Assembly: GCA_028583405.1 (NCBI GenBank)
Contig: CM053256.1
Location: 22,417,325 to 22,481,324 of the forward strand
Direction: 5' to 3'
DNA length: 64,000 nucleotides
Source: Pogonophryne albipinna
Taxonomy: Eukaryota; Chordata; Actinopteri; Perciformes; Artedidraconidae
Each line of letters starts with the position of its first letter. Position 1 is the first letter of the stretch. The position numbers and the translations under genes were made by a program. Shown one piece after another: positions 27,311-64,000 of this stretch. Under the pieces are notes generated by a model. The model had not been told where the DNA came from, ran no database searches, and saw nothing but the letters and a program-made list of their open reading frames with translations.

Positions 27311-28130
27311 ATGTCTTTAACACACGGGCCTGTCAGTCCTTGGAGATATAGCAAAATTGTCAAGCCACGGTCCTCGTTATTACACAAATGATGGTGGGAA
27401 TCAATAGTTACCATGACAAGATATCATCTGCAAAGTTAATAACTGTCTAGAACGAGAGCAGGGGGAAGGTTGAAAAAGGCACTTGTGTGCAGTTAAAGCA
27501 AAGCAAACACATGCTCGAGACACATGTTTATTGCTCACCTCCTTAAACTCTCCGCGCTGGGGATTATTTATTTGCCGTATGATTCAACTGGTGTTCTGGG
27601 AATGGATGACAAAAAATACATACAGTAAAATGACTCAGGGCCACAGCTTTGGCATAGAACCAAATTGACCATATCCTTATGACTAAACGGTAGCTTAAAC
27701 CGGAGCAATTTACTCCAGCCATGTAAAAATGATTGTAGGTGTGAGTTAAGGTCAGGCGGTATGGGTTTAAGACAGCCAAAGCTTCTGGGTCCTGGCTTTT
27801 TCTTTCCTTCTTTATGCTTACTGCCATAATATGTTTTGCTTGTACATTTTTCAAGCTTACATTTAGTATTTTTTCATAATAAAATGTACTAAGTGATAAC
27901 TGGACTAGTCGTTGTTAGACCTCACACTTCTATTTGAATTTCTATTCATATTCATTTGAATGATTTAACATGTAATTAAAGTTTATGATTTTTTAAACAT
28001 ATTACTGATTAACAGGCGTTTATATGACTAGTTTATATTAGTTAGTCACAGTAATACGAGCAAAGCATGTTAAGACTGAGAACTGATATTGGCGAGGAAA
28101 CATTGGGCCACCAGTTGCTGATGACAGTGA

Positions 28131-28133
<3 letters not shown>

Positions 28134-28218
<85 letters not shown>
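28134..28218 (+). repeat. (GT)n microsatellite, about 85 bp
   Basis: Uninterrupted TG array. Confidence 0.98.

Positions 28219-35755
<7,537 letters not shown>

Positions 35756-35822
<67 letters not shown>
35756..35822 (+). repeat. (CA)n microsatellite, about 67 bp
   Basis: Uninterrupted CA array. Confidence 0.98.
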
Positions 35823-35825
<3 letters not shown>

Positions 35826-36734
35826 TACAGTGTAGATATGCACTTACCAGGATTAAGCAAAGCAAATGGTGCCAAAACAGCAACAGTATGAAGTAACTGA
35901 TGCTGTTTAAAAATGCAAAGGCCTCTATTGAACAGACACTGTGGCACACATATCACTGGGCCAACAGATCCCTGCAGCCCACTGGTCTGGCTGCTGGCTG
36001 CTCCCAAGCACACGCATAGCCCCGAAGCCACCCCCCATACTTTTCTTACTCAGCATTACTCAAAAGGCTTTTCATGTTGTTTTATTTAAATAATTTGCAC
36101 AACAAAACACTTTTTTTATAATTAATACTTTAAAACAGAAATGAGTACAGATATTGTGTGCGCCTAAGAGATGTAATTGTTTCCCAAAACAAGGTTGATT
36201 TTTCAGAAAATTGACAAATAATTGCGTTCTCATGAGGGACAGGCATCAGATCAAAACATCATTTTTTGTTTAATCCTTAACTTATAACACTTGTATATGC
36301 TACTATAGAGGATATACAGTATAGCCCAGATAAAGAAACTGTAATACTTTACGGACAATACGGCACATACCGGATCCCCTCCTTCTGTTCAAACATTTCA
36401 AAATAAAACCACTGCAAAACTACACTACAAACTTTTGACAAGAGTACTCAAATGAACGTGAAGTTCATTAGCATTTTGCTAAAAAGGAAACTCAATAAAA
36501 CAGAGAAAGATGTGAAGTCTGCTGTATAAGTAAATCAGTTTGAATATTGGATTGAACAAGTGTTGAATTTGTTGCACATTTTGCCGGTATGAATAGTTTA
36601 GACGCAAAATGTTTGCACATTCATCACATCACATCCCTGGTGTGTAAAGGCCTTGAAGATTATCCTGTGTTTACTTCAGAACACACACACCATTACATAC
36701 CCACATGCACAACCTGCAATCACACATACCGACA
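35823..36734. other. Intergenic sequence, nothing identified
   Basis: AT-rich sequence without exon or transposon signals. Confidence 0.5.
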
Positions 36735-37141
<407 letters not shown>

Positions 37142-37384
37142 CACTTGTCGAGTGGCTAATGTCTTTCCAAGGTCAAACCTGACAAGGAATTCCAATGAGA
37201 TTAAGTGTCATCAGTGCGACTTTAGCCCTGTTCTGCTCATTGTTCTTGGAAATGCCATTACACCCTCAAGATGACCAAGGCCTTATTGGAGCAGTAAAGC
37301 CTTTTCCCTTCCTGTGAGGGCCAAATTGATATGTGAGATATTTGATACAGGGCAGCGAAATGTATGTTCTAACATATATCTTTA

Positions 37385-37690
37385 GAGAATAGAATAATGG
37401 GAGGGATGAAACCCTCTTTAATGGTCACACATGAAGAGCACACAGCACACAGTGAAATGTGGCCTCTGCATTTAACCCATCCTAGAACCAGGAGTCTAGT
37501 ACTAGGAGCAGTGGGCAGCTATTGCACAGCGCCCGAGGAGCAATGGGAGTGAGGGGGGAAGGGGGTTGTCCGGTGCCTTGCTCAAGGGCACCACGGCAGG
37601 GCAGGAGGTGAACTGGGACCTCCCCAAGTAGCAGTCGACACTCCATATTTAGGTCTGTTCGGGGACTTGAACCGGCAACCCTACAGCTTA
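37385..37690 (-). mobile_element. tRNA-derived SINE, second copy, head truncated
   Basis: Closely similar to the 22823 copy through the tail, the GAGCAAGGCACCGG core and box B (37663-37673). Similarity stops at about 37690, so box A is missing. It lies in the same minus orientation, 14.6 kb away. Without box A it is not expected to be transcribed by polymerase III. Confidence 0.82.
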
Positions 37691-39034
37691 TCTAGGAGGG
37701 TAAGGACGATATATCTGTTGCAAGTATCAGGCTGCAATAGAATATCAGATATCAGCCGATAGCGTTAGTGACTTTTGACGACAATAGACTTTTATTTGAT
37801 TGCCTTTAACTGTTGGTTCATTATTTATTAATTTGGATTTTTATACTGAGCTGAGTTATACAAATGTTAGTACTTTTGGAGTTTTAAGTTCCCAGGAAAA
37901 CAGAAATATGGACTTTAATTAAAGAACTATTATTGTTATTATGTCTTTATTCAACAAGAGTAATGCATAAAACACATTAAGAAAGGAGGAGTTATGCCAA
38001 ATGTAGCTATTAGCTCATTTCCATCTGTAGTCCCTGTTCAGGTACACCCGTAACAATCAAACAAGTCCCTATCACACTATCAATTGTAAATGCAGATCAA
38101 AGCATTGATCAACTTATCAGTTCAACTTAAAAAATAACAATTGTATTTACCTAAAAAAATCTAACTATACTGGTTGCCAAATATCTGTGTTTTTGCACCA
38201 CGGGAAAAACAAGTTGTTGCATGTTTTAAGATCAACTTGATATGCACTACAGTGAATATGCTTAATTCCACACTTTCTGCACATTTTGTCATTCCCATCA
38301 TTTTAACATATTACCCTCCATATTTGGCCGTGTTTCAGTCTGACAAATAATGTGAGGGTTTTGTTTGTCGTCTCCTCTGGTGAGGCGCCATGTCAACGTG
38401 TCAGCCAGCATTTGGCGAGCCGCCTTCCACACTGAATCTGACACATAGTCTTTTGGTGGCAGCAATGAGCATTTTGTCATCTCCTCTCTCGAGTGCCAAC
38501 TCGATGTCCAATTACACCCCGGCTACTAATTTAATTACAGTAGCAGAAGAAATGGGTTGATTCAATTCATTTCAATTAGGCCTGATTGGAGCAGTCAGAT
38601 CACATTTTACTCATCTCAGGTACGAGCAGCCTGTCACATTTCGTCTCAGCCGGCCTCATTTGAGGGGAGGAGATAAGCAGGTCATGATATGATAACTGGA
38701 AAAATGTGCGGTCTGATGTGAAAACAGTTCACACGTGATTCAGACGCCTTCCTAATCTGTGACTCTGGGATAAATGTGAGAGTAAAACACTTTCAGAGCA
38801 GGATCACAGCCAGTTGCCACTTAATAGAGCCCCAGCTACAATAGTCATTACTTATGCATGATGTCCACAATTATGTATCAAATTGTGTGTGCACACGTGT
38901 GTGTTTTACATAATACAACTAATGGGTGTGTGTAGCGAAGAGAAAAAAGCTAGAAAACATGTCAGGAAAAGAAAAAAAACATTCTCTCACATGTCATGTC
39001 AGCTGCTATAGTTGCACTCAGTGTCTAATAATAC
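37691..39034. other. Intergenic sequence with a candidate regulatory block at 38500-38860
   Basis: 37700-38290 is AT-rich with short ATATCAG repeats. 38500-38860 is balanced and contains CTAATTTAATTACAG, TTCAATTAGGCCTGATTGG and GAGATAAGCAGGTCATGATATGATAAC, enhancer-like in texture. Confidence 0.45.
38500..38860. promoter_or_regulatory. Candidate conserved non-coding element upstream of sall3
   Basis: Located about 5 kb upstream of the sall3 start codon. Homeodomain cores (TTTAATTAC, CAATTAGG), GATA-type cores (AGATAAG, TGATAAC) and an inverted CCAAT (TGATTGG) sit in repeat-free sequence. Untested. Confidence 0.33.
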
Positions 39035-39045
39035 AACACACACGC

Positions 39046-39112
<67 letters not shown>
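39035..39112 (+). repeat. (CA)n microsatellite, about 78 bp
   Basis: CA array with two CG interruptions at its left end. Confidence 0.97.
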
Positions 39113-40149
39113 TTCTTGCATGGCTTCTTAAATGGAAAGAGCCTTTGTTTATCACCCAACACACTAACAAGTTACCAGTAATCTTTAAAACAACTCAATT
39201 ATGCTATTTAAAAAAAAGTCAGTATTTAAATATTTTAGGAATTTTATAAAAATATAACTGTGTGTCTCTAAGTACCATCAGTGCATCTACAAAATGCCAC
39301 CCGAGGAAAAATTAAGTGTTTTATTTGATTTTAATTGAATGAAAACTCACACTGTAATACAGTCCCTAACGAGCATGTGGTTTCATAATCCTATATATGA
39401 ATACTGTGTAATACACCATAAGAAATATTAGAATCATATACTAACGCAGAGAAAAATGTGGGATCATTTCAAACTCACTCAAGTCCTGGTGACACAATAT
39501 TTAGTAAGTGTTTTCATATATAATTAATATATAACAATTTAGTAGATCCATAACATCCAACATGTCATCATAAGTTGACATAAACCTATATACATTTAGC
39601 CTATTTGTCTAAAGGAATGTCACAATAAAACCATAAAAAGTATCAACTTCACTAAATGTAATACCATACACAACAGTATTATAAAGTTAGAAGAAATAAA
39701 GCAATGCCACATCTCTTAATAAACACACACAATAATAACTATCAACCCAGCAGGGACAACTGTCATGATCATCCGATAGCAGGAAAAAAAGTTACAAGTC
39801 GCCTCTGATTGGTGCAGATCAAAGCCTTTAGCAGTGTGCCATAGGCTGCTACATTAGCCTGCGGTGTGTGCGTGCGTGTGTGTGTGTGTGTGTGTGAACG
39901 CGTCTTGGCACCAGTTGCGGCGGCGCAAAGACGTCTGATTGGAAACTGACGGACACTGAGGAACGCGGTTTCTCATCCTGCGCTTCTCTATCGATGTAAT
40001 CGCCTGCTTTAACATCCACAATAGATTAAAAAAAAAAAACTCGTATTAAAATATATCTGATGGAGAACTTTAGTGCTGGCACATTTCTTTGTTTTGTTTT
40101 TTACAATCCGCGACGATAAAATGATAAATCAAAAGCGTGTGTAATTTAC
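39113..40149. other. Upstream flank, turning CpG-rich at its right end
   Basis: AT-rich to 39740. From 39780 to 40000 it contains two inverted CCAAT boxes (CTGATTGG near 39806 and 39934), a short GT/GC run (39865-39896) and a CpG-rich segment (gcggcggcgcaaagacg), suggesting the outer edge of the promoter region or a separate divergent promoter. Confidence 0.45.
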
Positions 40150-40213
40150 CTCTTGGTGACTTCCTCGCGGTCCGGCCTCCCCTTTTTCCGATTCCCGCAG
40201 TGAGAGACAGATG
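40150..40213 (-). ncRNA. Candidate antisense exon B (64 bp)
   Basis: On the minus strand an excellent 3' splice site (about 40 nt of C/T ending CTCTGCAG) precedes a 64-bp GC-rich segment that ends AAGAG|GTAAAT. With exon A this defines a 123-bp intron (40214-40336). Reading through from M-S-Q, the joined frame stays open across exon B and includes RKKGRPDREE, but I recognise no family. The next exon would lie at lower coordinates and was not found. Confidence 0.35.
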
Positions 40214-40337
40214 CTGCAGAGTGAGAGAGAGGGGAGAGGAAAAGGAGAGGAGTTCTTAGAGAAGTCAGCCGGTGCACTATAGGATGCACACTAGAGAGGG
40301 CCAGCATTAGGAGCCAAGTAGCCCCTTTTTTCTTACC

Positions 40338-40600
40338 TTGCGACATGGAACCAGAGGGGGTGAACAAATACGAGAAAAAAAACGGTTGTTTGGGTGATTA
40401 CAGGTTTTCTCCCTCCTTCCTCCACCCCCACCGCCGCTTCTCCTCCACCAGCAGCTCTCTCTCCTCTCCCGGTGAATGGAGAGAGACTGGCCCCACTGAA
40501 ATAGCCCTCTTCGGGGGGATGCAGCAGAAACAGCCTTCTTCTCTTTAAGGTTAAAAGATGCCGCTGGGGCGCATCCGGTGTCAGCTGTGTCGTAAAACAA
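40338..40600 (-). ncRNA. Candidate antisense/divergent exon A upstream of sall3 (5' end unknown)
   Basis: Read on the minus strand, the sequence ends with TCGCAAG|GTAAGA, a near-perfect donor whose last exon base is about 40337. Upstream on that strand is CpG-containing sequence with a purine-rich stretch. A minus-strand ATG at 40346-40344 begins M-S-Q just before the donor. I cannot tell whether this is a lncRNA or the 5' end of a protein gene. Divergent transcription from promoters of developmental regulators is common. The upper boundary is arbitrary. Confidence 0.35.
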
Positions 40601-42429
40601 ACGTGCTTTTCTTTTTACTCTTCCTCTGCAGAGCTATTCATTTGGTGATATTTCCCAAATCCATAGTCTTTTTTAATAGTTCCAGGGAGGTGGGTCTTTT
40701 TATTTTTCACTAGAATTGGTGTGGAGACTCTAAAATCAGCAAAACCCTTTCTGCCACTTGTACAAAATCATACCAAATGAATGACTTTCCCAGAAGTCCA
40801 AGCTGTTTGGCAGACCTGATCACTCTGGATCTCTCCCTCCTTTCCTGTATGTGTGTCTATACCGGATTAAATGGCAGCTTGTTTTAAATGGCACCTTGCC
40901 TCGTTTCCCCTCTCCTTTCATCATCAGCAAAATAAAGATTAGGCCTTACAGAGGGGAGATTGTAAAGGCTCTCCTTTTTTATTTCTTTTTTTTTTGTAGA
41001 GGCGCAGGGATCTTCATTCCTCCGCCTTTGTGATGATATTGATGATGATGATGGCCAAGTGGACAGTTTGATTTTTGTGTGGCGAGCTTGTTATAAAGAA
41101 TCAATATTATATCAAGGGGGTAACTTTTGTGATAAAGGACTTCAGCCACTCTGGCTATTCATCATAAGTCTGTAGCAAGCAGATAGGTCAAAAGAAATTA
41201 TATTGCTCTAAAGAGTGTGTCTCCTTATCTCGCAGCAGCAGGGGAGTGGAGGACACGCCGATCGATACAGTAGCTGCCGTATACTCCTTGCAATTATCAA
41301 TAGCTGATTTTGTCTTCCTGGGGCTGAATCTATTAATACCAGATAATAACAGGCTTTTTTGGACATAACTTCTAAAGGAGGTGATGGAGGAGGAAGAGTG
41401 GGAAATGGGGGGGGGGGAAGAAGAAAGTTTGCGCGCGGGGCGACCTTGTTGACAACAGATTTGTCTCTCATATGAGGTGCACACAGGGGAATAGACAAGT
41501 CAAACAGACACGAGGGAGAGGGAGGGGGAGGCAGGGGGAGAGAGAGGAGGGGGGAGCTCTAACCGAACCCCCCTCCCTAACTGAAAAAAAAGCTCATCGT
41601 TACAGTAAAAAAAGGTTTCTTATTTATCTAGAATTGCACGTTTTACCAAATTTCCCATTAACATAAAATATTACATAAACAATTACGTAATCTAAAGCCC
41701 TATTTTAGGATACATTACAACGTTTAAAATGCAAAAAGAAAATACATTCAAATAATGAATATCAATTTATGTATATCATTCACATGTATGCACGTTTTGC
41801 CCGTCTTATTTACATGCCAGTTGGCCTCGAATATCTTAATCCCTCCAATCCCCTTCCCATTAATGTGACCCCATGCATCCGGAGACTTTAATGCAAATAG
41901 AAATTCACCACGTGAAGGGTTAATATGTTTATTCAGCAACACAATGAGTTCACACCGACACAACATCGTTTCTCCTTATTTACGTATTTTACTTTTAAGC
42001 AAAAAGCAAAAAGTGCAAAGTATATAATAGTGTTTACATATAGGCTATATTAAAAATAATAAACTAACTGTAGGCTACGATATACAATAATTTAAATGTG
42101 TAATGCAGTTAATCACTTGGACCAGCAAAGGACACAGTTTTACACTGTGCGTATTTCTTTTTTTACATTAAAGTGAACCTAAATGTATGGAAAAGCCAAC
42201 GTAAAGCCACAAAATCTCCTCTCATAAATCAAATATACTGCGAGATCAATATGACATATCTCTATCTCCATGTCTATCTCTAACAAAAACAGGTTGGTGT
42301 AAGATATTGTATGATGGGAGGTCAAATCTGGGTGTTCACTGGAGTCTGAGGACGATCCATTGAACAGTAACGTGGTGGTACATCCTAGTGGTGGCTGAAA
42401 GCAATGGGCTGAACCTCAGCTTGGGGGTT
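40601..42429. other. Upstream flank of sall3, nothing coding identified
   Basis: Mixed sequence: a polypyrimidine/polypurine region (41380-41570, with a G-run near 41408), then AT-rich DNA (41600-42300). No exon with convincing splice sites was found on the plus strand, so any 5' non-coding sall3 exon here remains unproven. Confidence 0.45.
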
Positions 42430-43565
42430 AACTCTCACACACAGCGCAGTCCCTACACACACCGAGCCGTGCCCGACACCGAGACACCGGAGCGGTCTGC
42501 CACAAGATAACTTCCAAAGTTGTCTTCCATATGAGCCGGCAGAAGGGAAGACACTGGGTGATGCTTTAATTTGGAAGAAAGCAGCCGCGTTTCAGTGTTT
42601 CGCTTCAAGATATCCCGAAAAAAAGGTACTTTTTTTTGGAAGAGCGCACCGAAGCGAATGCGCAACCGGGAGCTAAAGGAGGAGGAAGAGGTGGACTTCA
42701 TCGCGAGGAGAAGCGACTTCTTCTGGGACGAATGAGTGTTTGATGTTGGAGGCTGCTTATCCACTTTCTCGCGTCAAAGTTTGAACACGATTCAAAAAGA
42801 GGAACAAGAAAACCCTGCGAACAATTTGCTGCTTTTGTGAATAACTTTTACACATCAACCGGTTTATGATTACCGGAAACGTGTCCATGAAGAGACAACT
42901 TTAAAGAGTCCAATTCAGGAGGAGTAAAAGTTACCTATAACGGAGCAGAACTCTCGAGACTTTATGAGAAGATGGGATCATAAAGGTCAAAGTGATGAAG
43001 ATGATACTCGGAGAAGAAACGCTGTGAATCCTCAGTGAAAGGAGGCAGGGGTTTTGACGTTCCCTTGTTGAAGACCCCCCCGTGAGCCCGGGCATAACAA
43101 GAGATTTGGTGTGTAGTGTTGTGGGGGGGAGAGAGGTTGGATAGTAAAGAGAAAAAGAGACGGATAAAGTCTGAGAGTGAAGCTGCTAATTGCTCAGTCG
43201 GTCCCTCATTACCATATCCAATGCGCGTCCGCTGGACTCCAGCCAATCCTCCCCACCTTCACATGGTGCCATTAATCGCGAGGCATTATTCACTATCGTA
43301 ATTATTATACCGACATGCGCAATCCGACGCACAGCAACAGCAGCGACGGCAGCAGCAGCAGCAACGGCTAATTTACTGAACATTTTTCCTTTTTTGCGTC
43401 CCCCTCCTTTCCTCTCTCTCAGCTATATCAGACTATTTGCGAACTTTTTTTTTTAAGTGTGTGTGCGTGTTGATTCATTCGCTCTCCGCTGATGTATCTG
43501 CAAAACGCAGAGGCATCACGGAGCGCAAAAGCAGCAGCAGCAGCGACATCCACGCCAGCAGCAGC
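42430..43565 (+). promoter_or_regulatory. CpG-rich sall3 promoter and 5' UTR region
   Basis: CpG dinucleotides are frequent here, especially from about 43290 through exon 1, against a CpG-poor AT-rich background. Two CCAAT boxes lie 25 bp apart at 43218-43222 and 43243-43247. No convincing TATA box precedes the start; ctatatcag near 43424 is a weak candidate. CAG/AGC-rich tracts occur at about 43330-43370 and 43530-43565. The exact transcription start cannot be read from sequence. Confidence 0.6.
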
Positions 43566-56074
<12,509 letters not shown>

Positions 56075-56800
56075 AAATACTTTTCTGTATTATTCCAAGG
56101 TAGGCGTTTGGCAAAGACTAAGAGTCTTACAAGAAGGAAATAAACTGCTGATCCAGTCTGAACTCATGCGTACTATATTATGTACAGATTAAATATTTTT
56201 TGTTTGGTTTTGGAAATATAGTATTTAGTATTGATTAGAGGTCTTTGCCTTTCATCCATTCCCTCTTCACTTGATATTTCGCCTATACGAAGAATATTTT
56301 GTCTCTTGTTTGAGAATATGTCGTCTTGCAAGATTTGCATGGTACTTATTGGTTTTTATCAGTATGTTTGACTGCTTTTATGAATTATTTTGAAAACCAA
56401 GATCCTGCCTCATTTATAATGGGCAAGAATCTTGTCTGGACTGGACTAAAACAGAAGAGTTTAAAGACAGTATGGCCTTTGTCTGGCAACCTTGTTTATG
56501 ATTGCTCTTTTAAATATAAAAGGGCCGTGGATAGACTGAAGAAAAGACTGAAATATAGTGTTTCTGTGCTCGCCTGATATTCTTTTTCTCATGAACTAGA
56601 AAACTTGAAAAAAATAATGTTTGAACTATTTTAATCTTTACATTTAGTCTCCCAGCATTGTCTTATAATATTGTCCTGTGTCTTTAGTATTTATGATATT
56701 GACAAAAAAGCGGGTATACAAAAATATATTTAATGGCCCAAGCGTTTTATTGATCCATTTCTTTTCTAAACTGCAGGCTTCACTGATGAATATCTCTTTC

Positions 56801-56806
56801 AATAAA
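56801..56806 (+). terminator. Candidate polyadenylation signal AATAAA
   Basis: Canonical hexamer 727 nt after the stop codon, followed by GT-rich sequence (gtatgtcgttttgagttg) that could serve as the downstream element. Other hexamers further on may be used instead or as well. Confidence 0.45.
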
Positions 56807-57583
56807 GACGGTATGTCGTTTTGAGTTGAACAACAGAGAAAATCGTAGGTTTTATTTGGATATCTGTTGAGACTATGTGTATCTCGTTACATGGTAAAGA
56901 GGCTAGAGATATCCGAAGCTGCTATGACCACAACCCTGCTTTTAACCTTTGTAAAAAGAAAAAAAGTAATCCTTTTGAAGAAATATCTATGTATATAAAT
57001 ACAGACAAATCTAAAAACAGGTATGCATATTTTGTATCACATAAAAATAGACATCATGAGTTGAGAGTATTTGTCATGTTTGTGAATGCACTTTTTAAAA
57101 ACAAGACGTTTTGTCTGTGAGTTACCGTTAACCTTTTGACTGAGCTATCTATCACGTGCTGTTTTCATTGTTTTCATTGTTTCCAGCGTACCACTCCTAC
57201 AATTTGCAGAGTCGGTTCTCTGTTATTGCATCTGTGCTACTCGTCAGAGTGCAAACTCATCACTCAATCAAAACCTTCTTAAATAAAAAAAAAGAGAACA
57301 TGTGTGCGTTTCAATGGTTTTATTTTTCTGCGATATGTCTTCCTTTTCTCTGTCAACTTTGTATTTCCATAAATGAACTCTGAAATAGCCGACACATATC
57401 ATTAAATCAATGACAGGGAGTCTTTATTATCATTATAATAGTTATTTAAAATTCTATAAATCACTTTTGTTTAATTTACGCATATAGCACACTATTTTGA
57501 GCTCAAAATAGAAAGGCAAGAATTATTTTTCTGTGGGGTGGGACTAATTGAAAACCAATTTCTGATTCTTAATAAATAGTATT

Positions 57584-57589
57584 AATAAA
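57584..57589 (+). terminator. Candidate distal polyadenylation signal AATAAA
   Basis: One of two hexamers 13 nt apart (also 57571-57576), followed by TTATTGTGTCATTTATTT, a U/GU-rich downstream context. A plausible end of a longer 3' UTR. Confidence 0.4.
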
Positions 57590-57600
57590 GAATATTATTG

Positions 57601-59211
<1,611 letters not shown>

Positions 59212-59789
59212 AACGGTAAAGCGATGGTAGCCTCCTCCCAGCATTCAGCCCCCCGACGCTGCAGTATGTTTGACACATGGTCCGCATGTGTATGAACACA
59301 CACACATTCTCCGACACAAACACCCATGTACTCCCTTTCCCGAACATAAAGAAATACAAAATGTTTTTTGGAGAGGAATGAACAACGTGAAACCACATCA
59401 GGTGCAAGATGAGAGTTAATGTTGCTTACCGAGAAAGAAAGAGGTTTTTGAGCTTATCTGTGGAAAATGGGCTGGCAGATGTTAACACAGGCTTGATCCA
59501 TGGATTCCTCACTGTATAAAGTAAGATTACAGTGACTTGCACTCATTTTCATGTCAGTCTTTAGAACACGGCAATACATCATTCTTGGAGGCACAAATAC
59601 AATAGTTACAAATCAACAAATCTAAAGATCTGATTTTCATGCTTCCAATCCACCACATATGTCAATTTAAATTACCCCCTGCATGGTTTCTACCAGGTGT
59701 GTCAAGTGTTTCTTGCACACGTCAGCTTGCACAGCTGACTTGCGTGCAAGCTCCATCTATTTGGCCTAATTATTATAATTCAGGAAATC
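59212..59789. other. Intergenic sequence, nothing identified
   Basis: Balanced to AT-rich sequence; no gene or transposon ends. 59690-59760 has a short imperfect palindromic run around gcacacgtcagcttgcacagc. Confidence 0.45.
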
Positions 59790-59793
59790 TTAA

Positions 59794-60207
59794 AGGGGCC
59801 CTATTGTGCTAATTCTCAGGTTTCATATTTGTATTTTGTGCCTATTCTGTGACATGTCTCCATGCTTTAATGTTAAAAAAGCTCATTATTTTTTCTCATA
59901 CTGCCTGTGCCGCAGCATCTCTTTTCACCCTCTATCCAAAACTAGAGCTGAGTCTGCTCTGATTGGTTAGCTGGCCGGCCCTGTTGTGATTTGTCAACCG
60001 CTTAGAGATGTCCCACACCTTAGCATATCAGGTAGATTGTATTGGAGCATTAGTCAATAGAAGTGCGAGTGTGACATAGTGATGTCACTTAGTTATGGGC
60101 CTTTCAAAGTGTGTATTCACATGCACAAAGTGTGTATTCACATGCACATAAACCTATATAACACACTAAAGAGAAGGGACAACCCCAAAAAGCATAATAG
60201 GGCCTCT
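59794..60207. mobile_element. TTAA-type non-autonomous DNA transposon (414 bp)
   Basis: Left end TTAA|AGGGGCCCTATTGTGC (59790 onward); right end read inward AGAGGCCCTATTATGC, flanked by TGAA, one change from TTAA. The inverted repeat is imperfect over about 16 bp. The interior carries GCTCTGATTGGTTAGCTGGCC on the plus strand, the same core found reversed in the element at 8678. A 21-bp tandem duplication lies at about 60106-60147. There is no transposase. Confidence 0.72.

Positions 60208-64000
<3,793 letters not shown>

Larger units (their letters stand above)
23163..28133. other. Intergenic sequence with candidate regulatory blocks
   Basis: AT-rich to 24100. 24320-24860, 26290-26610 and 27040-27310 are balanced blocks with regulatory texture. 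A short CA array lies at 26902-26945. Around 25480-25560 are repeats of the form tacattacaa. No gene found. Confidence 0.5.
56075..57600 (+). other. sall3 3' UTR (extent uncertain)
   Basis: AT-rich sequence with no coding content. AATAAA hexamers occur at 56139-56144, 56801-56806, 57282-57287, 57571-57576 and 57584-57589. The 56801 and 57571/57584 sites look best because U/GU-rich sequence follows them. A Pumilio-type element TGTATATA lies at 56990-56997. The true cleavage site needs RNA data. Confidence 0.55.

Noticed and set aside
42453..42764. 103-codon minus-strand frame in the promoter region as a protein gene
   Set aside because: Serine/lysine-rich with no recognisable domain, and no splice or Kozak support; CpG-rich DNA often leaves such frames open.
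43437..43565. In-frame N-terminal extension of Sall3
   Set aside because: The frame is open but has no ATG, and the conserved SALL N-terminus begins at 43566.

Overview
The window is nuclear DNA of a teleost fish. The evidence is one spalt-like zinc-finger gene (sall3) with spliceosomal introns, several dinucleotide (CA/GT) arrays over 100 bp, tRNA-derived SINEs, an L2-clade LINE and small hAT, PIF/Harbinger and TTAA-type DNA transposon remnants. I cannot name the species, or say which sall3 co-orthologue (a or b) this is. Everything was read by eye; no alignment or database search was run.

Layout: 1-39.8 kb is AT-rich intergenic DNA with no recognisable protein gene. It holds a hAT MITE (1614-1954), an L2 LINE on the minus strand (about 4347-6910) split by a 740-bp Harbinger-type element (5525-6264), a TTAA-flanked element (8678-9435), a hAT remnant (12907-14052), a second hAT MITE (20294-20721), two SINE copies (22823-23162 and 37385-37690) and several microsatellites. 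Between these lie quiet blocks of balanced composition with homeodomain-type cores, which are plausible conserved regulatory elements of a developmental gene. From 39.8 to 43.6 kb the sequence becomes CpG-richer and forms the sall3 promoter region; it also carries a pair of minus-strand exons suggested by good splice signals (40150-40337 region).

sall3 runs on the plus strand: coding exons 43566-43647, 51554-54691, 54944-55281 and 55643-56074, predicted 1329 residues, with a 7.9-kb first intron. The protein has the N-terminal NuRD-recruiting motif, an atypical C2HC finger, a glutamine-rich helix, a finger pair, a finger triplet and the C-terminal finger pair. The finger pair that SALL1 and human SALL3 carry between the triplet and the last pair is absent from the genomic DNA. 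Exon 2 ends exactly where that pair would begin.

Downstream (56.1-64 kb) there is an AT-rich 3' UTR with several polyadenylation signals, three long GT arrays within 4 kb, another TTAA-type element (59794-60207) and more candidate regulatory sequence. I found no RNA gene, no second protein gene and no new enzymatic or defence system. The most interesting items are the missing finger pair and its splice site, the antisense spliced transcript candidate, the tandem exon-2 acceptor and the nested transposon.
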